Source: Deltaproteobacteria bacterium | GTDB taxonomy: Bacteria; Desulfobacterota; B13-G15; RBG-16-54-18 | Reading direction: 5' to 3' | Assembly: GCA_016927065.1 (NCBI GenBank) | Contig: JAFGNJ010000019.1 | Span: 1-64,000, forward strand | Length of the DNA stretch: 64,000 nt | In this document: piece by piece, positions 16,390 through 24,751 of the stretch | How the letters are laid out: each line of letters starts with the position of its first letter | Numbering within the stretch: the stretch's first letter is position 1 | The notes under the pieces: model-generated | The model's input: only the letters and a program-made list of their open reading frames with translations | Databases searched by the model: none | What the model was told of the DNA's origin: nothing | Program-made: the position numbers and the translations under genes

Positions 16390-17145
16390 ATGTCAAATAA
16401 ATTTTTCAAAGTACTACTAATAATCAACGTTAGCCTTCTTGTGATCGCGTATACTCAGAAAAACAAGCTTCCTGACCAAGAAGATATTATAGACCAGTTA
16501 TATAGCCCTCCTTACCAAGCAGAAACTCAAAAACCTTCTTTTGAAGCTACTAGAGGGGGCATCACATATACAATCAAACCAGTGTATGAATATACACTTT
16601 ATGGTATGGTTGTATCCTATCATCATAGTTCTAGTTGGCTTGATCTTGCCCATAAAAGCTGGAGGGATTTTATTAATATTAAAGATATTTGTGTAATCTG
16701 GGGAGAGAATATTAAATCAGAGGTTTACAAAGATTTAAAATTTTCAAGCCGTGATTTTACATGCCATATCAAATGGTCAAATCGAGAAAGGAGCAAAAAA
16801 TACAGAAATAACTGCCTGTCAAATAACCATCTTTTATCTGATGATCAAAAATTGAATAAAATTATTATGAATACTCAAAAAGGAGATCAAATCTATCTTA
16901 AAGGTTATCTGGTTCATTATTCTCACACAAACAAGACTTTTAACCGTAAAACAAGTATTTCTCGAGACGATACAGGTAATGGAGCCTGTGAAACTATTTA
17001 TCTTAACGAATATGAAATCCTAAAAAAGGCAAATCCAGGATGGCGTTTATTATATTCCATTACAAAGTATGGTACTATTTTCTGCCTAATTATTCTAACA
17101 ATTTCTTTCTTGATAACTCCTTCAAAAATCAAGAAAGTTAAATAG
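16390..17145 (+). CDS. Hypothetical membrane protein, AT-rich, possible insertion
   Basis: Function not recognised. The 251 residues have a membrane segment at each end (about 5-22 and 226-243) and a soluble middle with 'LYGMVVSYHHSSSWLDLAHK', 'DICVIWGEN', 'GDQIYLKGYLVHY' and 'DTGNGACETIYLNEYEI', a pattern seen in a widespread uncharacterised protein group. The middle is predicted to be outside the cytoplasm. Base composition is clearly richer in A+T than both neighbours. It sits between the AsmA gene and a relic of a second AsmA 3' end. AAGGAG lies about 15 bases before the ATG. Confidence 0.7.
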   Translation: MSNKFFKVLLIINVSLLVIAYTQKNKLPDQEDIIDQLYSPPYQAETQKPSFEATRGGITYTIKPVYEYTLYGMVVSYHHSSSWLDLAHKSWRDFINIKDICVIWGENIKSEVYKDLKFSSRDFTCHIKWSNRERSKKYRNNCLSNNHLLSDDQKLNKIIMNTQKGDQIYLKGYLVHYSHTNKTFNRKTSISRDDTGNGACETIYLNEYEILKKANPGWRLLYSITKYGTIFCLIILTISFLITPSKIKKVK

Positions 17146-17220
17146 AGGCTATTCTCGATGGTAAAATATGGATTGTACCTCGTGAGTATAATCGCAGAAA
17201 AATAGAACCATAAGCACTCA

Positions 17221-17286
17221 CGGCTTATTGAACAAGGCGTCAAAGGCCTGCTGGACGAATTCTTACAGAAAAAACGTAAGAAATAA
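17221..17286 (+). pseudogene. Relic of a second asmA-like 3' end
   Basis: The 66 bases encode 'RLIEQGVKGLLDEFLQKKRK' plus K and a stop, matching residue for residue the end of the AsmA protein at 16152-16217 except near the tail. Most differences fall at third codon positions, and similarity continues about 15 bases past the stop codon ('TAACTATTA'). The relic has no upstream coding frame. It was therefore once part of a functional paralogue, later truncated or displaced by the AT-rich gene. Confidence 0.75.
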
Positions 17287-17412
17287 CTCTAACTATTATT
17301 GACAAGTAGGCTGTTTTTATTAGATAAATGTAATCATTTTCATTTGTAAAATACGAATCTGTATATAGGCGCTGAGCAATCCAAGGTTAGGCCGCAAGTC
17401 GAGGATTCCTGA

Positions 17413-17952
17413 ATGGCGAAAAAGAGAACTGAAAAAGGCCACAGAGCGAAAAACCAAGACGACAACACGAAAGTCGAGAACTGGCGAATCCAACTGGGTG
17501 AACTGAATGCTCGCTCCCGGATGTACGCAACACAGCTCTGGGCACTTCCGTTCCTCTATTTAACTGCTATAGGTGTTGTTCTGTCATTCGTCGAGGATGC
17601 TTGCAAGCTGAACAGTCCAATCGCTTCCACTTTATCCGCACTAGGTATACTAGTGTTTACGGCAATGATAGGCACGCGACATGCTAACGACCGTGTTGTG
17701 CAATGGATTGCAAAAGTGGAAAAGAGGCTTGGCCTTCCACAGACGGTTCAAGTCCGCCACAACGTCGTTGATTGGTCCTATTATTCTATTGTGTTGGTAG
17801 CGGTGGCGGTTATGAGTTTTTTTGCGACTCAGCAACTTATCACTAAAACCTGGCTGAGAGCAGCCATCTCATTGTCTCTAGTTATCTTAGGTGTTATTAC
17901 GGCAGCTTTCAACGGGGTGAAGAGTTTAGAGGAAAGTTGTCCCGATCCGTAG
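17413..17952 (+). CDS. Hypothetical membrane protein, about 4 helices
   Basis: Not recognised. The 179 residues start with a charged cytosolic stretch (1-40), then membrane segments at about 43-63, 70-88, 121-141 and 150-170. A charged loop with 'GTRHANDRVVQWIAKVEKRLGL' lies between segments two and three. No conserved catalytic motif seen. It stands alone between the asmA relic and the convergent hsp20 gene. A possible GGGG/CCCC hairpin at 17983-18001 follows. Confidence 0.6.
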   Translation: MAKKRTEKGHRAKNQDDNTKVENWRIQLGELNARSRMYATQLWALPFLYLTAIGVVLSFVEDACKLNSPIASTLSALGILVFTAMIGTRHANDRVVQWIAKVEKRLGLPQTVQVRHNVVDWSYYSIVLVAVAVMSFFATQQLITKTWLRAAISLSLVILGVITAAFNGVKSLEESCPDP

Positions 17953-18013
17953 TGCTACAAACGCAGAGCATAACTCCTCATCGGGGTTTGACTAAAGCCC
18001 CAATACCTTTTCT

Positions 18014-18457
18014 TTACTCCCCCACCTCCACCTTAATCTGCTTCGGCTTGGTCTCTTCCTTTTTGGGAAGGGTTATGCGCAGGATACCATCGTCGTGGCT
18101 TGCTTTGATCTTTTCCTGGTCAACGGTATTGGGGAGGCTGAACGAGCGGCTGAACGTGCCATACGGGCGTTCGAGCCTGTGGTAGTCTTCTCTCTTTGTC
18201 CCCTCTTCTAGCTGCCGCTCCCCTTTGATGGTAAGAACAGTACCTTCCATCTTGATGTCAATTGACTTCTGGTCGACTTCTGGTATTTCCATTTTGAGAA
18301 CAATCTCTTCCCCTTTTTCCATGATATCAACGGGAGGTGACCAAACTCCCGATTCCTGATCATGCGTCCCTCTGGAAAAGGTCTCATCAAAGAGCTTGTG
18401 CATCCTCTCCTGCAAGTCCATGAGGTCCTTCAAAGGCTCCCATCTCGTCACACCCAT
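18014..18457 (-). CDS. Small heat-shock protein, Hsp20/alpha-crystallin family
   Basis: A 147-residue ATP-independent holdase. The alpha-crystallin domain spans about residues 40-140, with 'PPVDIMEKGEEIVLKMEIPEV' before it, 'RPYGTFSRSFSLPNTVD' in the middle and 'DDGILRITLPKKEE' near the end. The C-terminal IxV-type motif appears as 'IKVEV'. The start follows GGAGGAGG. It is the gene downstream of the NuoF/HoxU-like operon on the same strand, but has its own upstream promoter-like sequence. Confidence 0.92.
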   Translation of the reverse strand: MGVTRWEPLKDLMDLQERMHKLFDETFSRGTHDQESGVWSPPVDIMEKGEEIVLKMEIPEVDQKSIDIKMEGTVLTIKGERQLEEGTKREDYHRLERPYGTFSRSFSLPNTVDQEKIKASHDDGILRITLPKKEETKPKQIKVEVGE

Positions 18458-18490
18458 ATGCTGAACCTCCTCCGCTTAGATTATACAGGA

Positions 18491-18518
18491 ATTTTAATCA
18501 TCCCCTTCTTTCTTTCAA
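18491..18518 (-). promoter_or_regulatory. Possible promoter of hsp20
   Basis: Read on the minus strand: TTGAAA (18518-18513), 16 bases, TAAAAT (18496-18491). The preceding base makes CTTGAAA, as in sigma-32 -35 elements, but no CCCCAT-type -10 is at the right distance. A TATAAT at 18485-18480 is an alternative -10 without a good -35. Confidence 0.4.
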
Positions 18519-18616
18519 GAAAAAAGTATCTTTTTAAGCACGTTGTTTGATTGCATACGGTGTAAAAAGTATACATCCTAATGCAAAAATGTGAAAGGTA
18601 ATCAAGCAGGTTGCTG

Positions 18617-19360
18617 TTACTTTTTCTGCTTACGGCAAACAGGACAGAGCTCGAAAAAGTCTTTGGGCAACTGGACTCGGTCAACAATCCAGTTCAATTG
18701 AAACTGCGGGGCAAAGGGTTTGCCGCAGGATTTACACGGCTGCATCTTCAAGGTCCGCTTCCACCTGACGATGGTCCGCTCATCCCCTTGTTCTTCCATC
18801 TTGATGCAGTCGGTCGGGCAGACGTATACACACGCCCCACAGGCGATACAGGCCATAGGATCCCAAAAAGGAGGGGCCATCTCCCGCTTATCCCCTCGGT
18901 TAACGAAGGTAATAGCGTTAGCCCCGACCACTTCTCGACATACACGCTCACAGAGGCCGCAGAGGATACAGCCATCAGCGTCATCTATAATTGGAAACCT
19001 CGTTTCCTCAATCCCTGCGCTCCGGGCCATCGTGAGGATCGTCTCAGAATGAGGAGCCCTGGCAAGGAGCATTTCCAGGATCATACGGCGGGCGCGCAGC
19101 ACGTTCTCGGTCGCGGTGGCGACCTCTATACCGGCATCCACCGGATAGTTGCAGGAAGTAGTCATTCGCGTGCGCCCACCCTTGGTCACTTCCACCAGAC
19201 AGAGTCGGCACGCCCCATACGGGGAGACGGCCTCGTGATAGCAGAGGTGAGGGATCTCAAAACCGTACTCGAGGGCAACCGGGAGGAGCATCTGCCCCTT
19301 CTCTGCTTCCACCTCAAGGCCATCAATCTGAAACCTGACCAGCTCTTTCTCAGACATCAT
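18617..19360 (-). CDS. HoxU/NuoG-N-terminal-type Fe-S subunit with C-terminal CxxC pairs
   Basis: A 247-residue electron-transfer subunit. Residues 1-80 form a [2Fe-2S] plant-type ferredoxin domain ('CYHEAVSPYGACRLCLVEV', with a fourth Cys in 'TSCNYP'). Two [4Fe-4S] motifs follow at about 130-185 ('CILCGLCERVCREVVG', 'CIACGACVYVCPTDCI'). The last ~45 residues hold two CxxC pairs ('CKSCGKPFAP', 'CPVCRKQ'), a zinc-ribbon-like tail that HoxU and NuoG do not usually have. There is no H-cluster hydrogenase domain, so it is not HndD/HydA. Its ATG overlaps the NuoF-like stop by 4 bases; last gene of the por-nuo operon. It probably wires electrons between the POR ferredoxin and the NADH-binding subunit. 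Confidence 0.83.
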   Translation of the reverse strand: MMSEKELVRFQIDGLEVEAEKGQMLLPVALEYGFEIPHLCYHEAVSPYGACRLCLVEVTKGGRTRMTTSCNYPVDAGIEVATATENVLRARRMILEMLLARAPHSETILTMARSAGIEETRFPIIDDADGCILCGLCERVCREVVGANAITFVNRGDKREMAPPFWDPMACIACGACVYVCPTDCIKMEEQGDERTIVRWKRTLKMQPCKSCGKPFAPQFQLNWIVDRVQLPKDFFELCPVCRKQKK

Positions 19361-21204
19361 TCCACCTTCACCGCATCCACCGGGCAGACCTCTTTACACG
19401 TGCCGCACTTGATGCATTTTGCTTGAACGATCTCATGGGGTACCTTTTTCTCGCCGGTGATGGCCTTCGTTGGACACTCTTTTTTGCACTTCCCACAGGC
19501 AATGCAGGCTTCGGCATCAATGGTGTATGTAATCAATGCCGGGCAGACACCGGCAGGACACCGTTTGTCCTTGATATGGGCCTCGTACTCATCTCTGAAA
19601 TAGCGGATGGTGGAGAGCACCGGGTTGGCGGCCGTGCCCCCTAAAGCACAGAGGGAGGCCTCCGTTGTCGTCCAACCAATCTCCTCCAGGAGCTCGATAT
19701 CTCCCTCTTTCCCTTCACCCTTGGTTATCCGATCCAAAATCTCATACATCCTGAGAGTCCCGTCGCGGCAAGAGGTGCACTTGCCGCACGACTCATCCTT
19801 GAGGAAATTGGTGAAGTACTTAGCTACATCCACCATACAGGTGGACTCATCCATCACGATCATTCCGCCGGAGCCCATCATCGAACCGGCCTCGGTCAAC
19901 GCATCAAAGTCCACCGGGAGGTCGAGCATTTCTTCGGGGATACACCCTCCCGATGGTCCGCCGGTCTGCACCGCCTTGAAGCGCTTGCCGTCGGGAATAC
20001 CGCCTCCAATGTCATAGACGATCTCTCGCAGGGTCATCCCCATGGGGACTTCGATAAGACCGGTGTTGTTGATCTTGCCGACCAGGGAGAAGATCTTGGT
20101 CCCCTTGCTCCCCTCGGTGCCGATTTTGCTGTACCACTCAGCCCCCTTCTCTATAATGACCGGGACATTGGCCCAGGTCTCCACGTTGTTGAGGTTTGTC
20201 GGCTTATCCCACAGGCCGCTCTCCACCGTGTGGATATATTTGGCCCTCGGTTCCGCCACATACCCCTCGATGGATGCCATAAGGGCCGTGGACTCCCCTG
20301 CCACAAAGGCGCCGCCGCCCTTGCTGATTGTGACGTCGAAATCAAACCCGGATCCAAGGATATTCTCCCCCAAAAATCCCATTTTGTGCGCCTGTTCGAT
20401 GGCAATGCCTACGTTCTCCACGGCCAGGGGATACTCATGTCTGACATAAACATATCCCTCATGGGCACCAATGGCGTAGGCGCCGATGATCATCCCTTCC
20501 AGCACACGGTGGGGGTTCCCCTCCATGAGGCTACGGTCCATATAGGCGCCCGGATCCCCCTCGTCGCAATTGCAGATGACGTACCTGACATCGCCAGGGG
20601 CCTGGCTGCAACTTTCCCATTTCCTCCCCGCGGGGAAGCCCCCGCCCCCACGGCCCCTCAGTCCGGAGCTCTTCACCTCCGCGATAATCTCCTCAGGGGA
20701 CATGGAAAAAAGTGCCTTGACCAAGGCCTGATAGCCGCCGACGGCCAGATAGTCCTCGATCTGCGTGGGGTCAATCAGACGGTTGTGACCAAAAACTAAT
20801 CTGTTCTGTTTTTTATAAAAGGGGATGTCCTTCTCGGCGGGAATCGCTTCTTCCGTTTGAGGGTCCTGGTACAGTAGCTCTTCGATCATCTGGTCTTTTT
20901 TGACGGTCTCGGCGATGATTTGAGGTACTGTTTCAGGGGTCACCCGCTGGTAAAATATCCCCTCCGGTTCTATAATCGTTATAGGACCCCGCTCACAGAA
21001 GCCGTGGCAACAGGTGGTCTTGAACTCAATATCTGATTTGTTTCCTAATGCCTTCTTGAAGGCATCATAGACATCCAGCGCCCCCGCCCCCCTGCACCCT
21101 GTACCCGTGCAGAGGACAACTCGTTTCTTCGTATCCTGCGCCTTCCGCTTTTCGAGGATTCGCGTGCGAAACTGCTCTAAATCGTCAGGACTTTTTAGAT
21201 GCAC
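19357..21204 (-). CDS. NuoF/HndC-like NAD(H)-binding flavoprotein subunit
   Basis: About 615 residues. Order: thioredoxin-like [2Fe-2S] domain (about 25-80, 'CTGTGCRGAG' and 'CCHGFCERGP'), then the NADH/FMN domain ('RGRGGGGFPAGRKWE', 'CNCDEGDPGAYMDRSLMEG'), the SLBB part, the N3-type [4Fe-4S] site ('ESCGKCTSCRDGT' plus 'SLCALGG'), and a C-terminal two-[4Fe-4S] ferredoxin domain ('CIACGKCKKECP', 'CIKCGTCKEVCP'). This is the architecture of HndC/HydB, catalysing electron exchange with NAD(P). GTG at 21204 is chosen as start: it follows AAAGGAG and overlaps the nuoE-like gene by 20 bases; a longer ATG frame from 21273 lies wholly inside that gene. Confidence 0.88.
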   Translation of the reverse strand: MHLKSPDDLEQFRTRILEKRKAQDTKKRVVLCTGTGCRGAGALDVYDAFKKALGNKSDIEFKTTCCHGFCERGPITIIEPEGIFYQRVTPETVPQIIAETVKKDQMIEELLYQDPQTEEAIPAEKDIPFYKKQNRLVFGHNRLIDPTQIEDYLAVGGYQALVKALFSMSPEEIIAEVKSSGLRGRGGGGFPAGRKWESCSQAPGDVRYVICNCDEGDPGAYMDRSLMEGNPHRVLEGMIIGAYAIGAHEGYVYVRHEYPLAVENVGIAIEQAHKMGFLGENILGSGFDFDVTISKGGGAFVAGESTALMASIEGYVAEPRAKYIHTVESGLWDKPTNLNNVETWANVPVIIEKGAEWYSKIGTEGSKGTKIFSLVGKINNTGLIEVPMGMTLREIVYDIGGGIPDGKRFKAVQTGGPSGGCIPEEMLDLPVDFDALTEAGSMMGSGGMIVMDESTCMVDVAKYFTNFLKDESCGKCTSCRDGTLRMYEILDRITKGEGKEGDIELLEEIGWTTTEASLCALGGTAANPVLSTIRYFRDEYEAHIKDKRCPAGVCPALITYTIDAEACIACGKCKKECPTKAITGEKKVPHEIVQAKCIKCGTCKEVCPVDAVKVE

Positions 21205-21658
21205 CCTTCTTCTCTCCTTTGAGCATCGACAGAACCGTGGTCCCGAGCATTCTGCCGTGATATGTTCCATCAATCACCACCAGGGGGGCCAAGGCACAGG
21301 AGCCAAGGCAGTTCACCGTCTCCAGGGTATATTCTTTATTTGTGGTCGTCTCGCCCGGTTGCACCTTCAATTCACGTTCCAGGTTATTGAGGATTGACGC
21401 CGCCCCTTTCACATGACACGCCGTACCCGTGCACACCGTCACCACATGTCGTCCGCGGGGGGTGAGGCTGAAGGTGCGATAAAAGGTCGCCAGATGATAG
21501 ATCTGCGTAAGAGGTACCAGCAATCGCTGCGAGACCTCCTCCAATGTCTTGCGGGGAAGATAGTTTTCCGAGGCCTGAATATCTTGTAAGATGGCCAAGA
21601 TGTTTGAGCTCTGATTGTCATGTTTCTTCAAGATCTTTTCTAGCTGAGCGCCCGTCAT
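21185..21658 (-). CDS. NuoE/HndA-like [2Fe-2S] subunit
   Basis: A 157-residue thioredoxin-like ferredoxin subunit of the complex I 24-kDa type. An N-terminal helical part ('SNILAILQDIQASENYLP', 'TQIYHLATFYRTFSL') is followed by the cluster ligands 'CTGTACHVKGA' and 'CLGSCALAP'. It partners the NuoF-like subunit in NAD-reducing modules. It starts with ATG overlapping the PorB stop by 4 bases, and ends inside the start region of the next gene. Confidence 0.9.
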   Translation of the reverse strand: MTGAQLEKILKKHDNQSSNILAILQDIQASENYLPRKTLEEVSQRLLVPLTQIYHLATFYRTFSLTPRGRHVVTVCTGTACHVKGAASILNNLERELKVQPGETTTNKEYTLETVNCLGSCALAPLVVIDGTYHGRMLGTTVLSMLKGEKKGASKKS

Positions 21659-22611
21659 TCCTGCCCCTCATTTGTCATGCGTACCTTCTTTTTTAGTTTC
21701 TCATATTCCTCGCCTACTCGCTGTTGAATCTGCTCGATCATCTCCGGGGTTAGGTGTCTAAACCTCCCCTGGATCTTGAGATATTCCTCAATGGGGCGCA
21801 GTTCAGAGAGGTCAATGTTCAAGTGATACCTCCCCTGTTCCACCTCATACAGGGGAAACATCCCAGTCTCTACTGCCAGGCGCCCGGCATGGATGGCCAT
21901 TTGGGGAGGAAGACGCCATCCCGTAGGGCAAACCGATAGAATATGGATATAGGCAGGCCCCTCGATGGCAGCCGCCTTTTTCACCTTTTCCATGAGATCA
22001 AAGGGATAGCTGGAACATGCCGTAGCCACATAGGGAATATTGTGGGCCACAGCGATCTCGGGCATGTTTTTCTTCCATGTTGTCTGCCCAGGGACTACCG
22101 AGCCTGCTGGAGAGGTAGTCGTGGAGGCCCCAAAGGGGGTAGAGGATGAGCGTTGAATTCCTGTATTCATATATGCCTCATTGTCAAAGCAGACATAAAT
22201 GAAATCATGTCCCCGCTCCATGGCGCCTGAGAGGGCCTGCAGTCCGATATCGCTTGTCCCCCCGTCGCCGGCCATCGCCATAACGTTGATCCGCTTGGGG
22301 GGGATCCTCCCCTTCCTCATAAGGACCTTAAGCCCTGCCTCGATCCCCGATGCAACGGCCGCCGCATTCTCGAAGGCGACGTGTATCCAGGGGACGTTCC
22401 AGGAGGTCAAGGGAAGAGGAGATGAAACGATCTCCATGCATCCGGTGGCGCTGGCGATGACGTTATTTCTCCCCAGGGCCTTGGCCACAAGTCGCAAGGC
22501 CAATGCCTCGGCGCACCCCTGACACGCCCGATGTCCGGGGACAAAATACTCCTTTTGTGATATCAGCCTCGATGCGTAGACGTTTAATCTATCCAGATTC
22601 TTATCCATCAT
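21655..22611 (-). CDS. porB: Pyruvate/2-oxoacid:ferredoxin oxidoreductase, beta subunit
   Basis: The thiamine diphosphate-binding subunit, 318 residues. Visible are 'GHRACQGCAEALALRL' (cysteines of the subunit's Fe-S site), 'GCMEIV', the ThDP motif 'MAGDGGTSDIGLQALSGAMERG' and 'NEAYMNTGIQRSSSTPFGA', typical of the pyruvate/oxoisovalerate group. With PorA, PorD and PorG it converts a 2-oxoacid plus CoA to acyl-CoA, CO2 and reduced ferredoxin. Pyruvate is the likeliest substrate, but branched-chain 2-oxoacids are not excluded. Overlaps both neighbours by 4 bases. Confidence 0.9.
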   Translation of the reverse strand: MMDKNLDRLNVYASRLISQKEYFVPGHRACQGCAEALALRLVAKALGRNNVIASATGCMEIVSSPLPLTSWNVPWIHVAFENAAAVASGIEAGLKVLMRKGRIPPKRINVMAMAGDGGTSDIGLQALSGAMERGHDFIYVCFDNEAYMNTGIQRSSSTPFGASTTTSPAGSVVPGQTTWKKNMPEIAVAHNIPYVATACSSYPFDLMEKVKKAAAIEGPAYIHILSVCPTGWRLPPQMAIHAGRLAVETGMFPLYEVEQGRYHLNIDLSELRPIEEYLKIQGRFRHLTPEMIEQIQQRVGEEYEKLKKKVRMTNEGQE

Positions 22612-23771
22612 TCCCTCACGCCGTATAGCTCATACCACTCTCCAGGCCGCTCCTGAGCCTGTTGGATCATGTGCACAAAATCCTCTGGTGCAACATCTCG
22701 CCCTGCTATCCCGGCGATAAAATTCACGATGCGCGGGCGCTTCTCCTGGGCGTAGAGGGCCGAGCGGATCTCAGAGGCCAGGGGGCCTCCCGGCCCTCCA
22801 TAGGATATGGCCCGGTCCATAACCACCACGAGGTCGGCGCCTGCAACAGCCTCCTTGAACTCCTCAAAGGGGAAGGGGCGCCAGAGCCGAATTTTGACCA
22901 ATCCGACCGGTTCCCCCGCTCCTTGCAAGCTATCAATAGCCAGTGTTGCCGTTTCGCTTAAACTTCCCTGAGTAACCAAAACGACCTTGGCACCTTCTGT
23001 CTTGTATGTTTCAACCGGGTGATAGTATCTCCCGGTCATATCCCCGAATTCCTGCCATGCTTTTAGGACATAGGGCATGGCCTCCGTAAGAGATTCAGTC
23101 TGGGCCTTTTTGGTTTCGGTGTAGAGCGCAGGAGTGGCAAATGCCCCCATAGTCACGGGGTGATCCGGATGAAGGCTGTACTTGGGTTGATAGGGAGGAA
23201 GATAGCGATCCACGATCTCCTGGTCCAAGAACTCGATGGGCTCGATCACGTGGGTAAGGACAAAGCCGTCCAAATTGACCATAAAGGGCAGCAGGACATT
23301 ACGATCCTCAGCGACCCGATAGCCGATAAAGACATGATCGTAGACCTCCTGCCCATTCTCTACAAAGACCTGAATCCACCCACAATCCCTGATGGACATG
23401 ACATCGGTGTGGTCGTTCCAAATGCTCAGCGGACCGGAGAGGGATCGGTTGGCCAGCAACATCAAGATCGGAAGCCTAAGCGAGGAGGTAATATAGACGA
23501 TCTCGCTCATGAGGGCCAGCCCTTGGGAACTGGTGCAGGTAAAACTCCGGGCCCCGGCAGCCGAACTCCCCGTGCAAACACTCATAGCGGAATGCTCGGA
23601 CTCAACCGGAATGAACTCGGCATCCAGCTCGCCGTTATTCACGACCTCTGAAAGATGTTCCACAATATGGGTCTGCGGGGTTATCGGATACGCAGCGATG
23701 ACATCAACATTGGCTTGTTTGACCGCCTCAGCCGCCGCAATCGAAACCTCCATTCCCACCCTTGTTGCCAT
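22608..23771 (-). CDS. porA: Pyruvate/2-oxoacid:ferredoxin oxidoreductase, alpha subunit
   Basis: A 387-residue subunit with 'MEVSIAAAEAVKQANVDVIAAYPITPQT' at the N-terminus (start of the pyrimidine-binding domain) and 'FIPVESEHSAMSVCTGSSAAGARSFTCTSSQGL', the ThDP-activating Glu region. The transketolase-C-like part contains 'VVLVTQGSLSETATLAID'. The ATG follows the PorD stop directly. Function as for PorB. Confidence 0.91.
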   Translation of the reverse strand: MATRVGMEVSIAAAEAVKQANVDVIAAYPITPQTHIVEHLSEVVNNGELDAEFIPVESEHSAMSVCTGSSAAGARSFTCTSSQGLALMSEIVYITSSLRLPILMLLANRSLSGPLSIWNDHTDVMSIRDCGWIQVFVENGQEVYDHVFIGYRVAEDRNVLLPFMVNLDGFVLTHVIEPIEFLDQEIVDRYLPPYQPKYSLHPDHPVTMGAFATPALYTETKKAQTESLTEAMPYVLKAWQEFGDMTGRYYHPVETYKTEGAKVVLVTQGSLSETATLAIDSLQGAGEPVGLVKIRLWRPFPFEEFKEAVAGADLVVVMDRAISYGGPGGPLASEIRSALYAQEKRPRIVNFIAGIAGRDVAPEDFVHMIQQAQERPGEWYELYGVRE

Positions 23772-24065
23772 CTATTCCTCCTCATCCACCATAGTTATGG
23801 CATCGGTTGGGCACTCCTCAACGCATATCCCGCACCCTTTACAGTAATAGAGGTCATGCTCGATGTACCCATCCGCGAGTATCTTGATTGCCATATCCGG
23901 GCAAAAGATATAGCACGTGCCGCATCTGATGCATCGGTCCTTGTTATAAACCGGACGCTGCGAGCGCCAGTCGCCGGTGCGGTAGGCGGCAGCATTGCCG
24001 GGCTCATCTATCACACAGCCGACATTTAATTCTTTCCACGTTATCTCGTGCTCTGGCTTGGCCAC
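23772..24065 (-). CDS. porD: Pyruvate/2-oxoacid:ferredoxin oxidoreductase, delta (ferredoxin) subunit
   Basis: A 97-residue ferredoxin subunit with two [4Fe-4S] motifs, 'CIRCGTCYIFCPDMAI' and 'CKGCGICVEECPTDAI', in the last 60 residues and 'GDWRSQRPVYN' just before them, the typical PorD arrangement. It carries electrons out of the ThDP subunit. Lies 14 bases after porG and abuts porA. Confidence 0.92.
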   Translation of the reverse strand: MAKPEHEITWKELNVGCVIDEPGNAAAYRTGDWRSQRPVYNKDRCIRCGTCYIFCPDMAIKILADGYIEHDLYYCKGCGICVEECPTDAITMVDEEE

Positions 24066-24079
24066 TGCTCGCTCCTCTG

Positions 24080-24625
24080 TTACGAAATTACCGTTTCTTC
24101 ATAGGCCCGTCTGAAAGCGTTGATATTCTTTTCAGCAATCCGGCCAAATCGCTCCTTGAGGGGATCAATTAGTGCCTCCTTATCCATCACATCCGCTGCC
24201 TTGAGTAAGGCCCCCAGCATGGTCGTATTCGTGATGGGCAATCCGATTACTTCTCTGGCTATCCTGGAGGCATTTACCGTGGCTACCGGTGTCGTAAAAC
24301 CCAACTCTTTCTTGATCTCTTCAGGGGAAAATCGGGTATTGGTCACCAGAATCCCGTCCGCTTTGAGGCCATTACTGACATCCACGAGTCGCAAAATGCT
24401 CGGATCCAGTACCAGGACAATATCAGGTCTGTCTATTGCAGCCCTCACCTTAATCTGCTCCTCGCTGATCCGGCAATAGGCCACCACCGGAGCACCTCTG
24501 CGTTCTGGACCAAAACTCGGGAAGGCCTGGGCATATTTCCCCTCTTTAATGGCGGCTAAAGCCAAAAGTTCCGCCGACGTAACCGCCCCCTGCCCTCCCC
24601 TGCCATGTAGTCGTATTTCAATCAT
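24080..24625 (-). CDS. porG: Pyruvate/2-oxoacid:ferredoxin oxidoreductase, gamma subunit
   Basis: A 181-residue gamma subunit: 'MIEIRLHGRGGQGAVTSAELLA' at the start and 'QAFPSFGPERRGAPVVAYCRI' in the middle are characteristic. A GTG at 24637 would add four residues but has no ribosome-binding site, so ATG at 24625 is preferred. First gene of the seven-gene operon, with a strong promoter about 80-105 bases upstream. Confidence 0.9.
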   Translation of the reverse strand: MIEIRLHGRGGQGAVTSAELLALAAIKEGKYAQAFPSFGPERRGAPVVAYCRISEEQIKVRAAIDRPDIVLVLDPSILRLVDVSNGLKADGILVTNTRFSPEEIKKELGFTTPVATVNASRIAREVIGLPITNTTMLGALLKAADVMDKEALIDPLKERFGRIAEKNINAFRRAYEETVIS

Positions 24626-24701
24626 TTTATCTCGCACTATTTTTCACAATAAATGTCTAAAATAAAGATACCACAAGGTTATAAGAGTATATAAATTTTA
24701 C

Positions 24702-24730
24702 TTTATATGTTAAGAAAGGATCCATGTCAA
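24702..24730 (-). promoter_or_regulatory. Strong sigma-70-type promoter of the por-nuo operon
   Basis: On the minus strand: TTGACA (24730-24725), 17 bases, TATAAA (24707-24702). It lies in the 114-base gap between recR and porG, so the operon has its own promoter even though recR runs in the same direction. Confidence 0.7.
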
Positions 24731-24751
24731 CACTTTTTTTAAATTATTTTC

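Noticed and set aside
17983-18001. GGGG/CCCC hairpin between the convergent 179-aa gene and hsp20 as a terminator
   Set aside because: The stem is short with a bulge and no clean T run follows; only mentioned with the neighbouring gene.
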